Assembly: GCF_001546115.1 (NCBI RefSeq)
Contig: NZ_KQ955208.1
Coordinates: 1,505,005-1,569,004 of the forward strand
DNA: 64,000 bases
Direction: 5' to 3'
Origin: Paracoccus aminovorans
GTDB lineage: Bacteria > Pseudomonadota > Alphaproteobacteria > Rhodobacterales > Rhodobacteraceae
The translations under genes were made by a program, and so were the position numbers. A model generated the notes under the pieces. That model was not told the origin of the DNA. It saw only the letters and a list, made by a program, of their open reading frames with translations, and made no database searches. Positions 55,786-64,000 of this stretch are shown here, piece after piece; position 1 is the first letter of the stretch; each line of letters opens with the position of its first letter.

Positions 55786-57173
55786 TCGACGTCTCCGGTC
55801 TGGGCGGCGGGCAGGGGCTGGGGCGCGGCCGAGGCATCGGCGCCGGGCTGCGGCAGCAGCCAGCCGGTCACGGTGGCGGGGTTTTCCAGCACCAGCTTCG
55901 CGGCGGCGGTGATGTCCTCGGGCGTGACGGCGGCCAGCACGTCGGGCCAGTCGTTCACGTCCTCGACCGTCAAGCCGGTCGCCAGCCCCTGGCCATAGTC
56001 ATAGGCGCGGCCATGCGCCGAATCCTGGGCATAGACCCGGGCGGCGCGGATCCGGGTCTTGACCCGTTCCAGCTGCGCCGCATCCGGGCCGTCGGCCAGG
56101 AACTTCTTCAGCGCCGCATCCAGCGCCGTCTCGGCATCGGCATTCTCGACCCCCGGCGCCGGCACCAGCGACAGGCCGAAGGTGGTCGGATCGACCGAGA
56201 ACCCGTCATAGGAGGCATCGACGTAAAGCGCCTTGCCGGTCAGCACCAACTCGCGCGCCAGCACCGAGGTCTGGGACGAGCCGGCCAGCAATTCCGCCAG
56301 CACGGTCAGCGCGGCGGCGGTCTTCTGATCCTCGTGCCGGCGCTGCGGCGCGATCACCGTGCGCAGCATCACCGGCTGGGCGACGCGGGCATCGACCCGC
56401 TCCATCCGGCGGGGCGAGCGTTGCACCGGCTCCTGCGGGCGCGGCAGCCTGGTCGAATCGGGCTTGGCGGCAATGGGGCCATAATATTGTTCGGCCAGTT
56501 CGCGGGCCTTCTCGGCCGTCACGTCGCCGGCGATGACCAGCACCGCGTCGTTCGGGGCATAATGCGCGTCATACCAGGCGATGGCGTCGTCGCGGGTCAG
56601 CCCCTCCATTTCCTGTCGCCAGCCGATCACCGGCCGGCCATAGGGATGGTTGTAGAACTGCACCGCGCTGCGCTCCTCGGAGAACTGCGCGCCGGGGTCG
56701 CTGTCGGTGCGCTGCGAGCGTTCCTCCAGCACCACCTGGCGCTCGGCCTGCCAGTCGTCCTCGCCGATGCGCAGGTTCGCCATGCGGTCGGATTCCATCT
56801 CCATGACCAGCGGCAGGCGGTCGGCGGCGATGCGCTGGAAATAGGTGGTGTAGTCGTAGCTAGTAAAGGCGTTGTCCATGCCGCCGTTCGCGGTCACGGT
56901 CTTGGACAGCTCGCCCGGCCCCAGCTTGTCGGTGCCCTTGAACATCAGGTGTTCCAGGTAATGCGCGATGCCCGACTTGCCCGGCTGCTCGTCCGCCGAG
57001 CCGATCTTGTACCAGACCATCTGCACCACGACAGGCGCACGGTGATCCTCGATCACCACGGCCTCGAGGCCGTTTTCCAGGGTGAAATGGCTGATGCCTT
57101 TCGGCATTTCGGCCAGCGCGGGGCTGGCGGCCAGCACCAGCGCCAGCGGGGTCAGGCGGGCAAGGCTCGTCAT
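55782..57173 (-). CDS. M16 family zinc peptidase, catalytic subunit
   Basis: 463 residues from ATG 57173. Signal peptide (LARLTPLALVLAASPALA) then the inverted zinc motif HYLEH (HxxEH) with the downstream Glu in LEERSQRTDSD. GKSGIAHYLEHLMFKGTDKL is typical of the family. The predicted periplasmic enzyme degrades unfolded or signal peptides. Heterodimer with the following gene is likely because the pair is translationally coupled and one subunit lacks the metal site. Confidence 0.92.
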   Translation of the reverse strand: MTSLARLTPLALVLAASPALAEMPKGISHFTLENGLEAVVIEDHRAPVVVQMVWYKIGSADEQPGKSGIAHYLEHLMFKGTDKLGPGELSKTVTANGGMDNAFTSYDYTTYFQRIAADRLPLVMEMESDRMANLRIGEDDWQAERQVVLEERSQRTDSDPGAQFSEERSAVQFYNHPYGRPVIGWRQEMEGLTRDDAIAWYDAHYAPNDAVLVIAGDVTAEKARELAEQYYGPIAAKPDSTRLPRPQEPVQRSPRRMERVDARVAQPVMLRTVIAPQRRHEDQKTAAALTVLAELLAGSSQTSVLARELVLTGKALYVDASYDGFSVDPTTFGLSLVPAPGVENADAETALDAALKKFLADGPDAAQLERVKTRIRAARVYAQDSAHGRAYDYGQGLATGLTVEDVNDWPDVLAAVTPEDITAAAKLVLENPATVTGWLLPQPGADASAAPQPLPAAQTGDVE

Positions 57174-57259
57174 GGGCAGGCTCCGGTTCCGGGTCGCGCC
57201 CAGACCCTGCCCGCGAAGCCCCGGCCGCGCAAGCCCGGGCCCCGTCATCTAAGCGTGAT

Positions 57260-57832
57260 CTAGTCGAGCAGCACCGGCGCGTTGTCGGCGGGGCGCACGG
57301 CCTCGACCTTGGCCACGCCCGCGGGCGGCGCCGAGGGCAGCAGCACCCCGGTCGGGCGCCAGCGCTCCAGCTCGGCCCAGCTGTCCAGCGTCATCGGCTC
57401 ATAGGCGCGGTAATAGACATTGGTGCGCGCCAGCACCTCGAGCAGGCGGCGCGAGTGGCGGCTGCGCCAGGCGACATCCTCTTCGGCCGTGACCTGGCGG
57501 ATGCCGGCGTCGCGACCCAGCCGCGAGGCATAGGAGATCAGCGCGCCATCGGCGGCGCCCACGCCCTGCGCCGCCAACTGGCCCGGATTGCCGCCCAGCG
57601 CCGCCACCGCATCGGCCTGCGGCGTCGGATCGGTGCTATTCGCGCCGCCCGGCGTCGGGGCCGGCAGCGCCGACAGGTCGGTCGGCATGGTCAGCGGCTT
57701 GGTCGGCAGGATGGCGAATTCGTCGGGGCTGGAGCGGCCGGACGAGATGTTCATCAGGTGCGGATCGGTGCTGCAGGCCGCAACGCCCAGCACGGGGCCC
57801 AGCATGGTCATCATCAGCGCGATCGCCCGCAT
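57260..57832 (-). CDS. DUF3035 lipoprotein
   Basis: 190 residues from ATG 57832, preferred to the ATG at 57847 because AGGGAC precedes it. Lipoprotein signal (ALMMTMLGPVLGVAAC) with Cys in VAAC. The mature part (PDEFAILPTKPLTMPTDLSALPAP) is the DUF3035 signature region, followed by Ala/Gly-rich and helical segments. Unknown function. It lies next to lspA, whose product processes such lipoproteins, and just upstream of the M16 pair. Confidence 0.82.
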   Translation of the reverse strand: MRAIALMMTMLGPVLGVAACSTDPHLMNISSGRSSPDEFAILPTKPLTMPTDLSALPAPTPGGANSTDPTPQADAVAALGGNPGQLAAQGVGAADGALISYASRLGRDAGIRQVTAEEDVAWRSRHSRRLLEVLARTNVYYRAYEPMTLDSWAELERWRPTGVLLPSAPPAGVAKVEAVRPADNAPVLLD

Positions 57833-57864
57833 CTTTGCGTCCCTCATGTTCTTCTGGCGCCGTT

Positions 57865-58554
57865 CTAGCGTGAATTCCCGGCCCCGTCACGGGTCTTGTC
57901 GTCCAGCGCCAGCTCGGGCTCGTCGGGGCCGGCCGGGGCCGGGTTTTCGGCCGGCGCGGGCTTCGGCACCCGCGGCTTGGGCGGCGGGCGGCGCTTCTTC
58001 GGCTCGGGCTTCTTCTGCGGCGGCAGCAGCACCAGCCCCAGCGCGCCCGCAAAGATCGCGATGTCGGCGACGTTGAAGCTGTAGGGATTCTGCCAGCCCG
58101 GCAGCGACATGTTCAGGAAATCCGCCACGGCGCCATAGGCCAGCCGGTCGACGACATTGCCCAGCGCCCCGCCGATCAGCAGACCGGCCGAGACCTGGGC
58201 AAAGCGCGAGGGCTTGGCCCGCCCGATCCAGACCGCGACCCACAGGCAGACCGCCAGCGCGATGGCGATCAGCACCCAGCGCATCACGTCCACGTCGCTG
58301 GCGAACAGGCCGAAGTTCATGCCCTGGTTCCAGGCCATGCGCAGGTTCAGCCAGGGGTCGATCAGGTCGATCTCGCGGATGCGGTCCAGCTGCATGACAT
58401 GCACGACCAGGTATTTCAGCGCCTGGTCCAGCAGAAAGACCAGTGCCGCCGTCAGCAGGACCGGCCGCCAGACGCGCGGCGGCGGCGCCTTCCTGCTGCG
58501 CCGCTTCGGGGCCACCGGGCTTTTCCGGGGCTTCGGAGTCGCCGGCGCCGCCAT
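57865..58554 (-). CDS. lspA: Lipoprotein signal peptidase with long C-terminal tail
   Basis: 229 residues, about 60 more than usual. Start shares one base with the purH stop. Four membrane segments are visible, with catalytic Asp pair in [11 protein letters not shown] and the FNVADIAIF motif. The N-terminus has a basic segment ([16 protein letters not shown]) and the C-terminus a Pro/Lys-rich tail ([19 protein letters not shown]), both cytoplasmic in the standard topology. It removes signal peptides of prolipoproteins. Confidence 0.93.
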   Translation of the reverse strand: MAAPATPKPRKSPVAPKRRSRKAPPPRVWRPVLLTAALVFLLDQALKYLVVHVMQLDRIREIDLIDPWLNLRMAWNQGMNFGLFASDVDVMRWVLIAIALAVCLWVAVWIGRAKPSRFAQVSAGLLIGGALGNVVDRLAYGAVADFLNMSLPGWQNPYSFNVADIAIFAGALGLVLLPPQKKPEPKKRRPPPKPRVPKPAPAENPAPAGPDEPELALDDKTRDGAGNSR

Positions 58555-60143
58555 CAGTGCCGGAAGTGCCGCTGGCCGGTAAAGACCATCGCCAGCCCCA
58601 GCCGGTCGGCGGTCGCGATCACCTCGTCGTCGCGCATCGAGCCGCCGGGCTGGATCACCGCCTTGGCCCCGGCCTCGGCCAGCGCCTCGATGCCGTCCGC
58701 GAAGGGGAAGAAGGCGTCCGAGGCCACGGCCGATCCGATGGTCAGCGCCTGGGCCAGGCCCAGCACCTCGGCCATGTCCTCGGACTTGCGCTTGCCGATG
58801 CGGGTCGAATCGACCCGGCTCATCTGGCCGGCGCCGATGCCGACCGTCGCCAGGTCCCTGGCATAGACGATGGCGTTCGATTTCACATGCTTGGCCACGG
58901 TCCAGGCAAAAAGCAGGTCCTGAAGCTCGGCCTCGCTGGGCTGGCGCTGCGTCACCACCTTCAGGTCCGAGGGCAGGATCACGCCATTGTCGCGGCCCTG
59001 CACCAGGAAGCCGCCGGCGACCTGGCGGAAGCTCAGGCCCGGCGCCCTGGCATCGGGCAGCCCGCCGGTGGTCAGCAGCCGCAGGTTCTTCTTGGCCGCG
59101 AAGATCTCCTTCGCCTCGTCGGTGGCGTCGGGGGCGATCACGACCTCGGTGAAGATCTCGGTGATGGCTTTCGCCGTCTCGCCGTCGAGCCGGGTGTTCA
59201 GCGCGATGATGCCGCCGAAGGCCGAGGTGCGGTCGCAGTCGAAGGCGCGGCGATAGGCATCGACGGCGCTGTCGCCGCGGGCCACGCCGCAGGGGTTGGC
59301 GTGCTTGATGATCGCCACCGCCGGGCCTTGGCCTGGGTCGAACTCGGCCACCAGCTCGAAGGCGGCGTCGGTGTCGTTGATGTTGTTGTAGGACAGTTCC
59401 TTGCCCTGCCATTGCAGGGCGGTGGCGACGCCCGGGCGGTCCGAGCCGTCGCGATAGAAGGCCGCCGACTGATGCGGATTCTCGCCATAGCGCAGGGTCT
59501 GGGCCAGCTCGCCGGCGAAGGCGCGGCGGCGCGACGCCGCTTCGCCGATCTGCGCCGCCATCCAGGTCGAGACCGCCGCGTCATAGGCCGCCGTCCGCGC
59601 ATAGGCGATCTGCGCCTGGCGCTGCCGGAAGCCGAAGCTGGTGGTGTCGTCGTTCGCGTCCAGCTCGGCCAGCACGGCGGCGTAGTCCTGCACATCCACC
59701 ACCACGGTGACGAAGGCGTGGTTCTTGGACGCGGCGCGGATCATCGCCGGGCCGCCGATGTCGATGTTCTCGATACAGTCGTCGTAATCGGCGCCCTTGG
59801 CCACGGTGGCCTCGAACGGGTAGAGGTTCACCACCAAGAGGTCGATCATCTCGATGCCGTGGCTGCGCGCCGCCGCCATGTGCTCTTCGTTGTCGCGCAG
59901 CGCCAGCAAGCCGCCGTGGACGACCGGATGCAGCGTCTTGACGCGGCCGTCCATCATTTCCGGAAAGCCGGTGACCTCGGCCACGTCCCGGACCGTCAGC
60001 CCGGCCTCGCGCAGCGCCTTGGCGGTGCCGCCGGTCGAGAGCAGCTCGACCCCCCGCGCCGAAAGCGCCCGCGCGAAGTCCAGAAGGCCGGTCTTGTCGG
60101 AAACGGAAATCAGCGCGCGCTTCAGCGGAATGCGGTCGGTCAT
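58554..60143 (-). CDS. purH: Bifunctional purine biosynthesis protein PurH
   Basis: 529 residues. N-terminal IMP cyclohydrolase ([34 protein letters not shown]) and C-terminal AICAR formyltransferase ([32 protein letters not shown]). Catalyses the last two steps of IMP synthesis. The neighbours are a heparinase-like gene upstream and lspA downstream. Confidence 0.98.
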   Translation of the reverse strand: MTDRIPLKRALISVSDKTGLLDFARALSARGVELLSTGGTAKALREAGLTVRDVAEVTGFPEMMDGRVKTLHPVVHGGLLALRDNEEHMAAARSHGIEMIDLLVVNLYPFEATVAKGADYDDCIENIDIGGPAMIRAASKNHAFVTVVVDVQDYAAVLAELDANDDTTSFGFRQRQAQIAYARTAAYDAAVSTWMAAQIGEAASRRRAFAGELAQTLRYGENPHQSAAFYRDGSDRPGVATALQWQGKELSYNNINDTDAAFELVAEFDPGQGPAVAIIKHANPCGVARGDSAVDAYRRAFDCDRTSAFGGIIALNTRLDGETAKAITEIFTEVVIAPDATDEAKEIFAAKKNLRLLTTGGLPDARAPGLSFRQVAGGFLVQGRDNGVILPSDLKVVTQRQPSEAELQDLLFAWTVAKHVKSNAIVYARDLATVGIGAGQMSRVDSTRIGKRKSEDMAEVLGLAQALTIGSAVASDAFFPFADGIEALAEAGAKAVIQPGGSMRDDEVIATADRLGLAMVFTGQRHFRH

Positions 60144-60182
60144 CGGTCTCGGGCCCCGTGATGGATTGGCGGATTTGGCCCG

Positions 60183-61832
60183 TCACCTAGCGCCGGAACG
60201 GGCCAAGGTCCAGCCGATCTGGATGGCGCGGCCCTGCAAGCTGGCGGAAATCACGATCTGGCGCGACGGGCGCGGCTCGGCCAGCGCCCGGTCCAGCAGG
60301 CAAGAGGCTTCGAGCCGCGCCTGCCCGACGCCGTCATGGGCAAAGACCCATGCGTCGCCGGTGGGCAGGGTCAGATGCACCTCGGCGCCGGTCATGCGGG
60401 CCTGCACCTCGGGATGCAGGTGGAAGCGGATCTCGAAACCCAGCCCTTCCTCGGGGCGGACCTGGTCCAGCCGCGCCTGGGCGCTGGCGTCCAGCGCCGC
60501 CAGCGAGTCCTCGCCCTTGAGGCCCAGCCCGTCGGGGTCGAGCCAAAGCTCGCGCAGATGGGTCAGGCCGTGGCTCGCCAGCCAGCCGTCGTGGCCGGCC
60601 AGCAGATGCGCGGGCTCGGGCGCATGGGCGGGGCCGAAATCGGGCGCGGTCAGGTTGCCCAGCGCGTCGCAATCGCCGGCCCAGACCAGGTCCGGGCGCT
60701 CGGTCAGGATGTCGGGCTCGCCCTCTTGCCGGTTCGGGTTCAGCCGCGACGACGAGAGGCCCGCAAGGCACAGCGCCGAATGGCAGGGCGTGGCCCGGCT
60801 GGCCTTGGCCCAGAGCGGGCCGAACCCGTCGCCGGGGCCGCAGTTCACGATCAGCGGCTGCCGCGCCACGGTGAGTTCAAAGGCCAACGTCGAGGCATGT
60901 GCCCGCACCGCCGCCGGGCCGCCGGGCGGCGGCGCCGCGTCCAGGATCAGCGTCGTGCGCGCCCGCGCCATGCGGGCAAACCCCATGGCAAGCCCGTGCG
61001 CGGGCAGCGCCGCGCCCTCGGCCGCACGCAGGCAGCGGTCCAGCCGCCCCGCCGCGCCGCGCCCGCCGCCGTGGAAACAGGGCAGCGCGCCATCGGCATG
61101 GCGCAGCGCCCGCAGGACCGGCGCGATCTGGCCGATGATGCCGCGCAGTTCGGCCGGCGCATCCAGCCCGGCCTCGTCCGCGACCTCCTGCGCCCAGACC
61201 AAGAGCGCCATAGCATCCAGCAGCGATTCGGGCGCCCGAGCCTCGGCCAGGGTGTCCAGCCCCATGGCGTCGGCCTCTTCGGCCAGCGCGATCAGCGCCG
61301 GCAGCGCCAGCGTCTGGCGGTCGCGCAGATACATGGCGCCGATGGCGAGCCCGGCCAGCGCCTCGAGCCGCGCCAGCCCGTCCTCGCTGTCATACCAGCT
61401 GTCGCGCAGGTGGTTCAGGTGCTGGTCGAGGGCGCGGAAATACGGCCCGGCGCCGTCGCGGTCGAGCCCGGGCAGGATCATCCCGGCATGGAAGATCCAG
61501 CGCAGCACGCGGCGGCCGGCGATCTCGGGCGCCCATTCCGGCGCATCGGGCCGGGCCTCGGGGTGGCGGCGGATCCAGCGCAGCACGTGATCCTGCGCCA
61601 CCGCGCGGGCCTTGGGCGTGCCGACCGCGGCCAGGTCGTCGAGCCAGCCGAAGCCATTCAGCTCGGCCGCGATGCTGGCGGGCAGGTCGGCGGCGAAGAA
61701 ATCGCCGCCGACGGCGATGCCGCCCAGGTGCATCTCGCCGGCGACGATATGCTCGCCCCGGCCGGGGTGTCCTATGGCCTTGGGTTCGGGGCGGCGCAAA
61801 AATCCCCTGGGCGCGGCAGCGATTTCGGTCAT
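60183..61832 (-). CDS. Heparinase II/III family-like protein
   Basis: 549 residues from ATG 61832 (an upstream TTG is a weaker choice). The N-terminal alpha-toroid half (WIRRHPEARPDAPEW, GRRVLRWIFHAGMIL) and the C-terminal beta half (CHSALCLAGLSSSRLN, ELWLDPDGLGLKGEDSL, EIRFHLHPEVQAR) fit the Heparinase II/III-like family. These occur beside purH and rsmB in many Rhodobacterales, in my recollection. A polysaccharide lyase activity has not been shown for this group. No signal peptide is visible. Confidence 0.85.
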   Translation of the reverse strand: MTEIAAAPRGFLRRPEPKAIGHPGRGEHIVAGEMHLGGIAVGGDFFAADLPASIAAELNGFGWLDDLAAVGTPKARAVAQDHVLRWIRRHPEARPDAPEWAPEIAGRRVLRWIFHAGMILPGLDRDGAGPYFRALDQHLNHLRDSWYDSEDGLARLEALAGLAIGAMYLRDRQTLALPALIALAEEADAMGLDTLAEARAPESLLDAMALLVWAQEVADEAGLDAPAELRGIIGQIAPVLRALRHADGALPCFHGGGRGAAGRLDRCLRAAEGAALPAHGLAMGFARMARARTTLILDAAPPPGGPAAVRAHASTLAFELTVARQPLIVNCGPGDGFGPLWAKASRATPCHSALCLAGLSSSRLNPNRQEGEPDILTERPDLVWAGDCDALGNLTAPDFGPAHAPEPAHLLAGHDGWLASHGLTHLRELWLDPDGLGLKGEDSLAALDASAQARLDQVRPEEGLGFEIRFHLHPEVQARMTGAEVHLTLPTGDAWVFAHDGVGQARLEASCLLDRALAEPRPSRQIVISASLQGRAIQIGWTLARSGAR

Positions 61833-61871
61833 GGGCAACGCATTGATTAGGACAGCGCAACCTTAGGGCGG

Positions 61872-63134
61872 CTAAGCGGATTTCCGCAAGCGCGCGATGA
61901 AGAAGCCGTCCATACCGCCGCGTTCCGGCCACAGGTCCGGCCGCAGCCGCAAGCCGCCCTGTTCGGTGATCCAGCCGGGCTCGATCCCCGGCGCCTGCGG
62001 CGGCTCGACGGTCAGGCCGGGGTGGCGCGTCAGGGCGGCAGCCAGTTGCTCCTCGCCCTCGGCCGGCAAGAGCGAGCAGGTGGCATAGACCAGCCGGCCG
62101 CCGGGCTTGAGCAGGGAGGCCGCGTGGTCGATCAGCTGGGCTTGCAGCGCGGTCAGGTCGGCCAGGCCGGCGCCGTCGCGGATCAGCGGCAGTTCGGGGT
62201 GGCGGCGGATGGTGCCGGTGGCCGAGCAGGGCGCATCCAGCAGCACCGCATCGAGCGGCGCCTCGGGGCGCCAGGTCAGCGCGTCACCGGCGACGATTTC
62301 GGCGGCAAGGCCACAGCGGGCAAGGTTTTCGGCCACGCGGGCCAGCCGCGATTCCGAGATGTCCAGCGCCGTGACCCGCGCCCCGGCGGCCGCCAATTGC
62401 AGCGTCTTGCCGCCCGGCGCGGCGCAGAGATCGGCCACGGTCTCGCCCGGCTGCGGGTCGAGCACCCGCACCGCCAGCGCGGCGGCGGCATCCTGCACCC
62501 ACCAGTCGCCGGCATCATAGCCCGGCAGGGCCGAGACCTGGGTGCCGGCCGGCAGCCGGTGCGAGCCGCTAGGCAGCGCCTCGCCCGGGCAATCCGCGGC
62601 CTTGGGGGTCAGGTCCAGGGGCGCGCCGGCCTCATGCGCGGCCTCGATGGCGCGGGCGGCGGGTTTGCCCCAGGCGGCGATCACCGGCTTGCGCAGCCAG
62701 CCGGGCATGTGCTGCGGCGGCAGCCCGGCCCAGGCCTCGGCCGAAGCCGACACCTTGCGCAGCACCGCGTTCACCATGCCCGAGGCCGCCTGCCCCTTGG
62801 GCCCCGAGGCGCGGGCCAGCGCCACGGCGGCATTGACCGCGCCATGCGGCGCCTCGCCCAGCGCCAGCATCTCGACGGTGGCGAGGCGCAGGATGCGCTG
62901 GATCTCGGGTCGCGGGCGGCGGGCGAGGAAGGGGGCGAGCAACGCATCGGCGCGGGCCTGGCGGCGCAGCACCTCGCGCGCGAGGCGGCGGGCGCGGGCG
63001 CGGTCGGGGGGTGCGGCGCCCTCGATCAGCGCCGCGGCCTCGTCGAGCGTCGCGCCCTCTTCCACCGCGGCGAGCAGGCGCAGCGCGCCCGAACGCGCGC
63101 CGTCCCTGCCCGATCTGTCCTGTGACTTGTCCAA
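61872..63134 (-). CDS. rsmB: 16S rRNA (cytosine-967-C5)-methyltransferase RsmB-like
   Basis: About 420 residues, starting at a TTG (63134) after AGGGG because no ATG is available in the homologous region. N-terminal NusB-like helical domain, then the SAM domain: VADLCAAPGGKTLQLA (motif I), the first Cys in DAPCSATGTIRRHPE and the second in VYATCSLLPAEGE. The two Cys are the NOL1/NOP2/Sun catalytic pair. The N-terminal helical region ALRLLAAVEEGATLDEA suits RsmB. The divergent gene is the SDHAF4-type small protein. Confidence 0.93.
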   Translation of the reverse strand: MDKSQDRSGRDGARSGALRLLAAVEEGATLDEAAALIEGAAPPDRARARRLAREVLRRQARADALLAPFLARRPRPEIQRILRLATVEMLALGEAPHGAVNAAVALARASGPKGQAASGMVNAVLRKVSASAEAWAGLPPQHMPGWLRKPVIAAWGKPAARAIEAAHEAGAPLDLTPKAADCPGEALPSGSHRLPAGTQVSALPGYDAGDWWVQDAAAALAVRVLDPQPGETVADLCAAPGGKTLQLAAAGARVTALDISESRLARVAENLARCGLAAEIVAGDALTWRPEAPLDAVLLDAPCSATGTIRRHPELPLIRDGAGLADLTALQAQLIDHAASLLKPGGRLVYATCSLLPAEGEEQLAAALTRHPGLTVEPPQAPGIEPGWITEQGGLRLRPDLWPERGGMDGFFIARLRKSA

Positions 63135-63188
63135 ACCCGACCCCTTGCCTAGATTGGCAGGGTCTAGCGCGAAGCAGGGGAAACCGCC

Positions 63189-63362
63189 ATGACCGACCGC
63201 AAGGATCTGCCGCCCGCCGCGCAACGCGCCCTGGCCGAGGCCGAGGCGCGCCGCAAGGCTGCCGCGCCGCTGGAACTGCCCGTCGAACTGGGCGGCCGCG
63301 ACGGGCCGGAGCCGGTGCGTTTCGGCGATTACGAGAAAAAGGGCCTCTGCGTCGATTTCTGA
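63189..63362 (+). CDS. DUF1674 / SDHAF4-type small protein
   Basis: 57 residues, missed by most length cut-offs. The C-terminus RFGDYEKKGLCVDF is the hallmark of DUF1674, homologous to eukaryotic succinate dehydrogenase assembly factor 4. Those proteins protect the flavoprotein SdhA during complex II assembly. It starts at ATG 63189, 54 bases from the divergent rsmB. No sdh genes are nearby. Confidence 0.8.
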   Translation: MTDRKDLPPAAQRALAEAEARRKAAAPLELPVELGGRDGPEPVRFGDYEKKGLCVDF

Positions 63363-63392
63363 ACCGTTTTCGCCCCGCCGCAAGGTCGGCAT

Positions 63393-63415
63393 GGGTATTT
63401 GGAAAACGGAAAGAA
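63393..63415 (+). repeat. Dispersed gene-end motif, copy 8, most divergent
   Basis: Reads GGGTATTTGGAAAACGGAAA then GAA. It lies just after the SDHAF4-type gene. Confidence 0.5.
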
Positions 63416-63522
63416 TCCAGCCGCTGGCGAATCCGTGATCCGCTGCGGGGTGGTCGTTTACTTGCCATTGGGATTTGGCCGCTAAACAATGCGGCAAACC
63501 ACCAAACCGCAAGGGACGGCAG

Positions 63523-64000
63523 ATGGCCTTCGGGCAAGCGATCTTGAGACAGGCGGCGCTGGCCCTGCTGCTGGCCGGGCCGGCCTTGGCCCAGCAGGGC
63601 GAGCGCGGGCCGCAGGGGCCGCGCGAGGTGGGCGTCATGGTCGCGGCCGAACAGGACGTGCCCTATACCGTCACCCTGCCCGGCCGCGCCATCGCCTTTC
63701 AGCAGACCGGCATCCGGCCGCAGGTCGGCGGCGAGGTGCTGGAGATCGCCTATGATCCCGGCAAGCCGGTCAAGGCCGGCGACGTGCTGTTCCGGCTGGA
63801 CCCCGAGACGCTGGCCGCCGCGCTGGCCGCCGCCGAGGCCGCCGTCGCCGGGGCCGAGGCCAGCCTGACCCAGGCGCAGAACACCGTCACCCGCTATCGC
63901 CGGCTGGAGGGCTCGGGCGTGTCCGCCGTGGACCGCGCCAATGCCGAGGTGGCGCTGAAACAGGCCGAGGCCGATCTGAAATCCGCCGAGGCCGCGCGCG
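63523..64000 (+). CDS. RND efflux periplasmic adaptor, 3' cut by window edge
   Basis: Begins at ATG 63523 after AAGGGACGGC. A signal peptide (ALALLLAGPALAQQ) is followed by AcrA/MexE-type adaptor sequence: TLPGRAIAFQQTGIRPQVGGEVLEIAYDP-like lipoyl half (GGEVLEI), KAGDVLFRLDPE, then a long Ala/Glu helical hairpin (AAAEAAVAGAEASLTQAQNTV). The reading frame is open to the window end, so the C-terminal half and the cognate inner-membrane pump should follow. Family is clear; the pump substrate is not. Confidence 0.92.
   Translation, partial: MAFGQAILRQAALALLLAGPALAQQGERGPQGPREVGVMVAAEQDVPYTVTLPGRAIAFQQTGIRPQVGGEVLEIAYDPGKPVKAGDVLFRLDPETLAAALAAAEAAVAGAEASLTQAQNTVTRYRRLEGSGVSAVDRANAEVALKQAEADLKSAEAAR

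Overview
The window reads as the chromosome of a GC-rich alphaproteobacterium of the Rhodobacterales, most likely Paracoccus or a close relative. This is inferred from remembered gene orders and families, not from a search. Supporting signs are a petP-petR regulator pair, a tspO gene, a sorbitol/mannitol (smo-type) operon remnant, the purH-heparinase-rsmB block, an SDHAF4-type protein, and a MutL with an endonuclease motif. Coding density is very high. Many neighbours overlap by 1 or 4 bases (TGATG, ATGA), and no gene-free gap exceeds about 300 bases. I saw no tRNA, rRNA, CRISPR array or prophage.

Bases 1-3150 are a scar. The window opens inside an IS481-type insertion sequence whose right end lies near base 924. 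Beside it are decayed pieces of a polyol-uptake operon (permease, ATPase, sorbitol dehydrogenase) carrying at least five disabling lesions, followed by a small TonB-C-terminal-domain protein. Bases 3200-12100 hold mixed housekeeping genes: GFA protein, CAP lipoprotein, L,D-transpeptidase, hemH, a degenerate methyltransferase, comF-grxC-nitrilase-marR, ubiG, proline iminopeptidase and tspO. Bases 12100-17760 are the classic rimP-nusA-ylxR-infB operon, with a recognisable promoter and a terminator-like hairpin in its leader. Bases 17800-26100 hold a 43-residue protein with its own promoter, then mutT-argJ-PPIase divergent from secA, and petPR divergent from ilvE.

Bases 26100-31100 contain, all on the minus strand, rnd-kdsD-lptC-lptA-lptB-hpf-ptsN. 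This links Kdo synthesis and LPS transport with ribosome hibernation and the nitrogen PTS. A TonB-dependent receptor, a small XRE-type regulator with a perfect palindromic operator candidate and a SulP transporter follow (31300-35500). Next come purU and folD (one-carbon metabolism), a large patatin/DUF3376 protein, and an uncharacterised catabolic pair (Fe-dependent alcohol dehydrogenase plus M14-like hydrolase) divergent from a DeoR regulator. Kynureninase, a beta-carbonic anhydrase, an Hpt-like protein lacking its histidine, two peptidases, a saccharopine dehydrogenase and a PQQ-type sugar dehydrogenase complete bases 44400-51500. The right end carries a sulfotransferase, mutL, an M16 peptidase pair, a DUF3035 lipoprotein, lspA, purH, a heparinase-like protein, rsmB, an SDHAF4-type protein and the start of an RND efflux adaptor.

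The most unusual non-coding signal is a dispersed 23-25 base motif (GGGTATTTG...AGAAG). It occurs eight times at seven places, always beside gene ends. Two copies form a perfect 25-bp inverted repeat between secA and petR. I did not find an obvious new defence or biosynthetic system; the window is mainly housekeeping chromosome.
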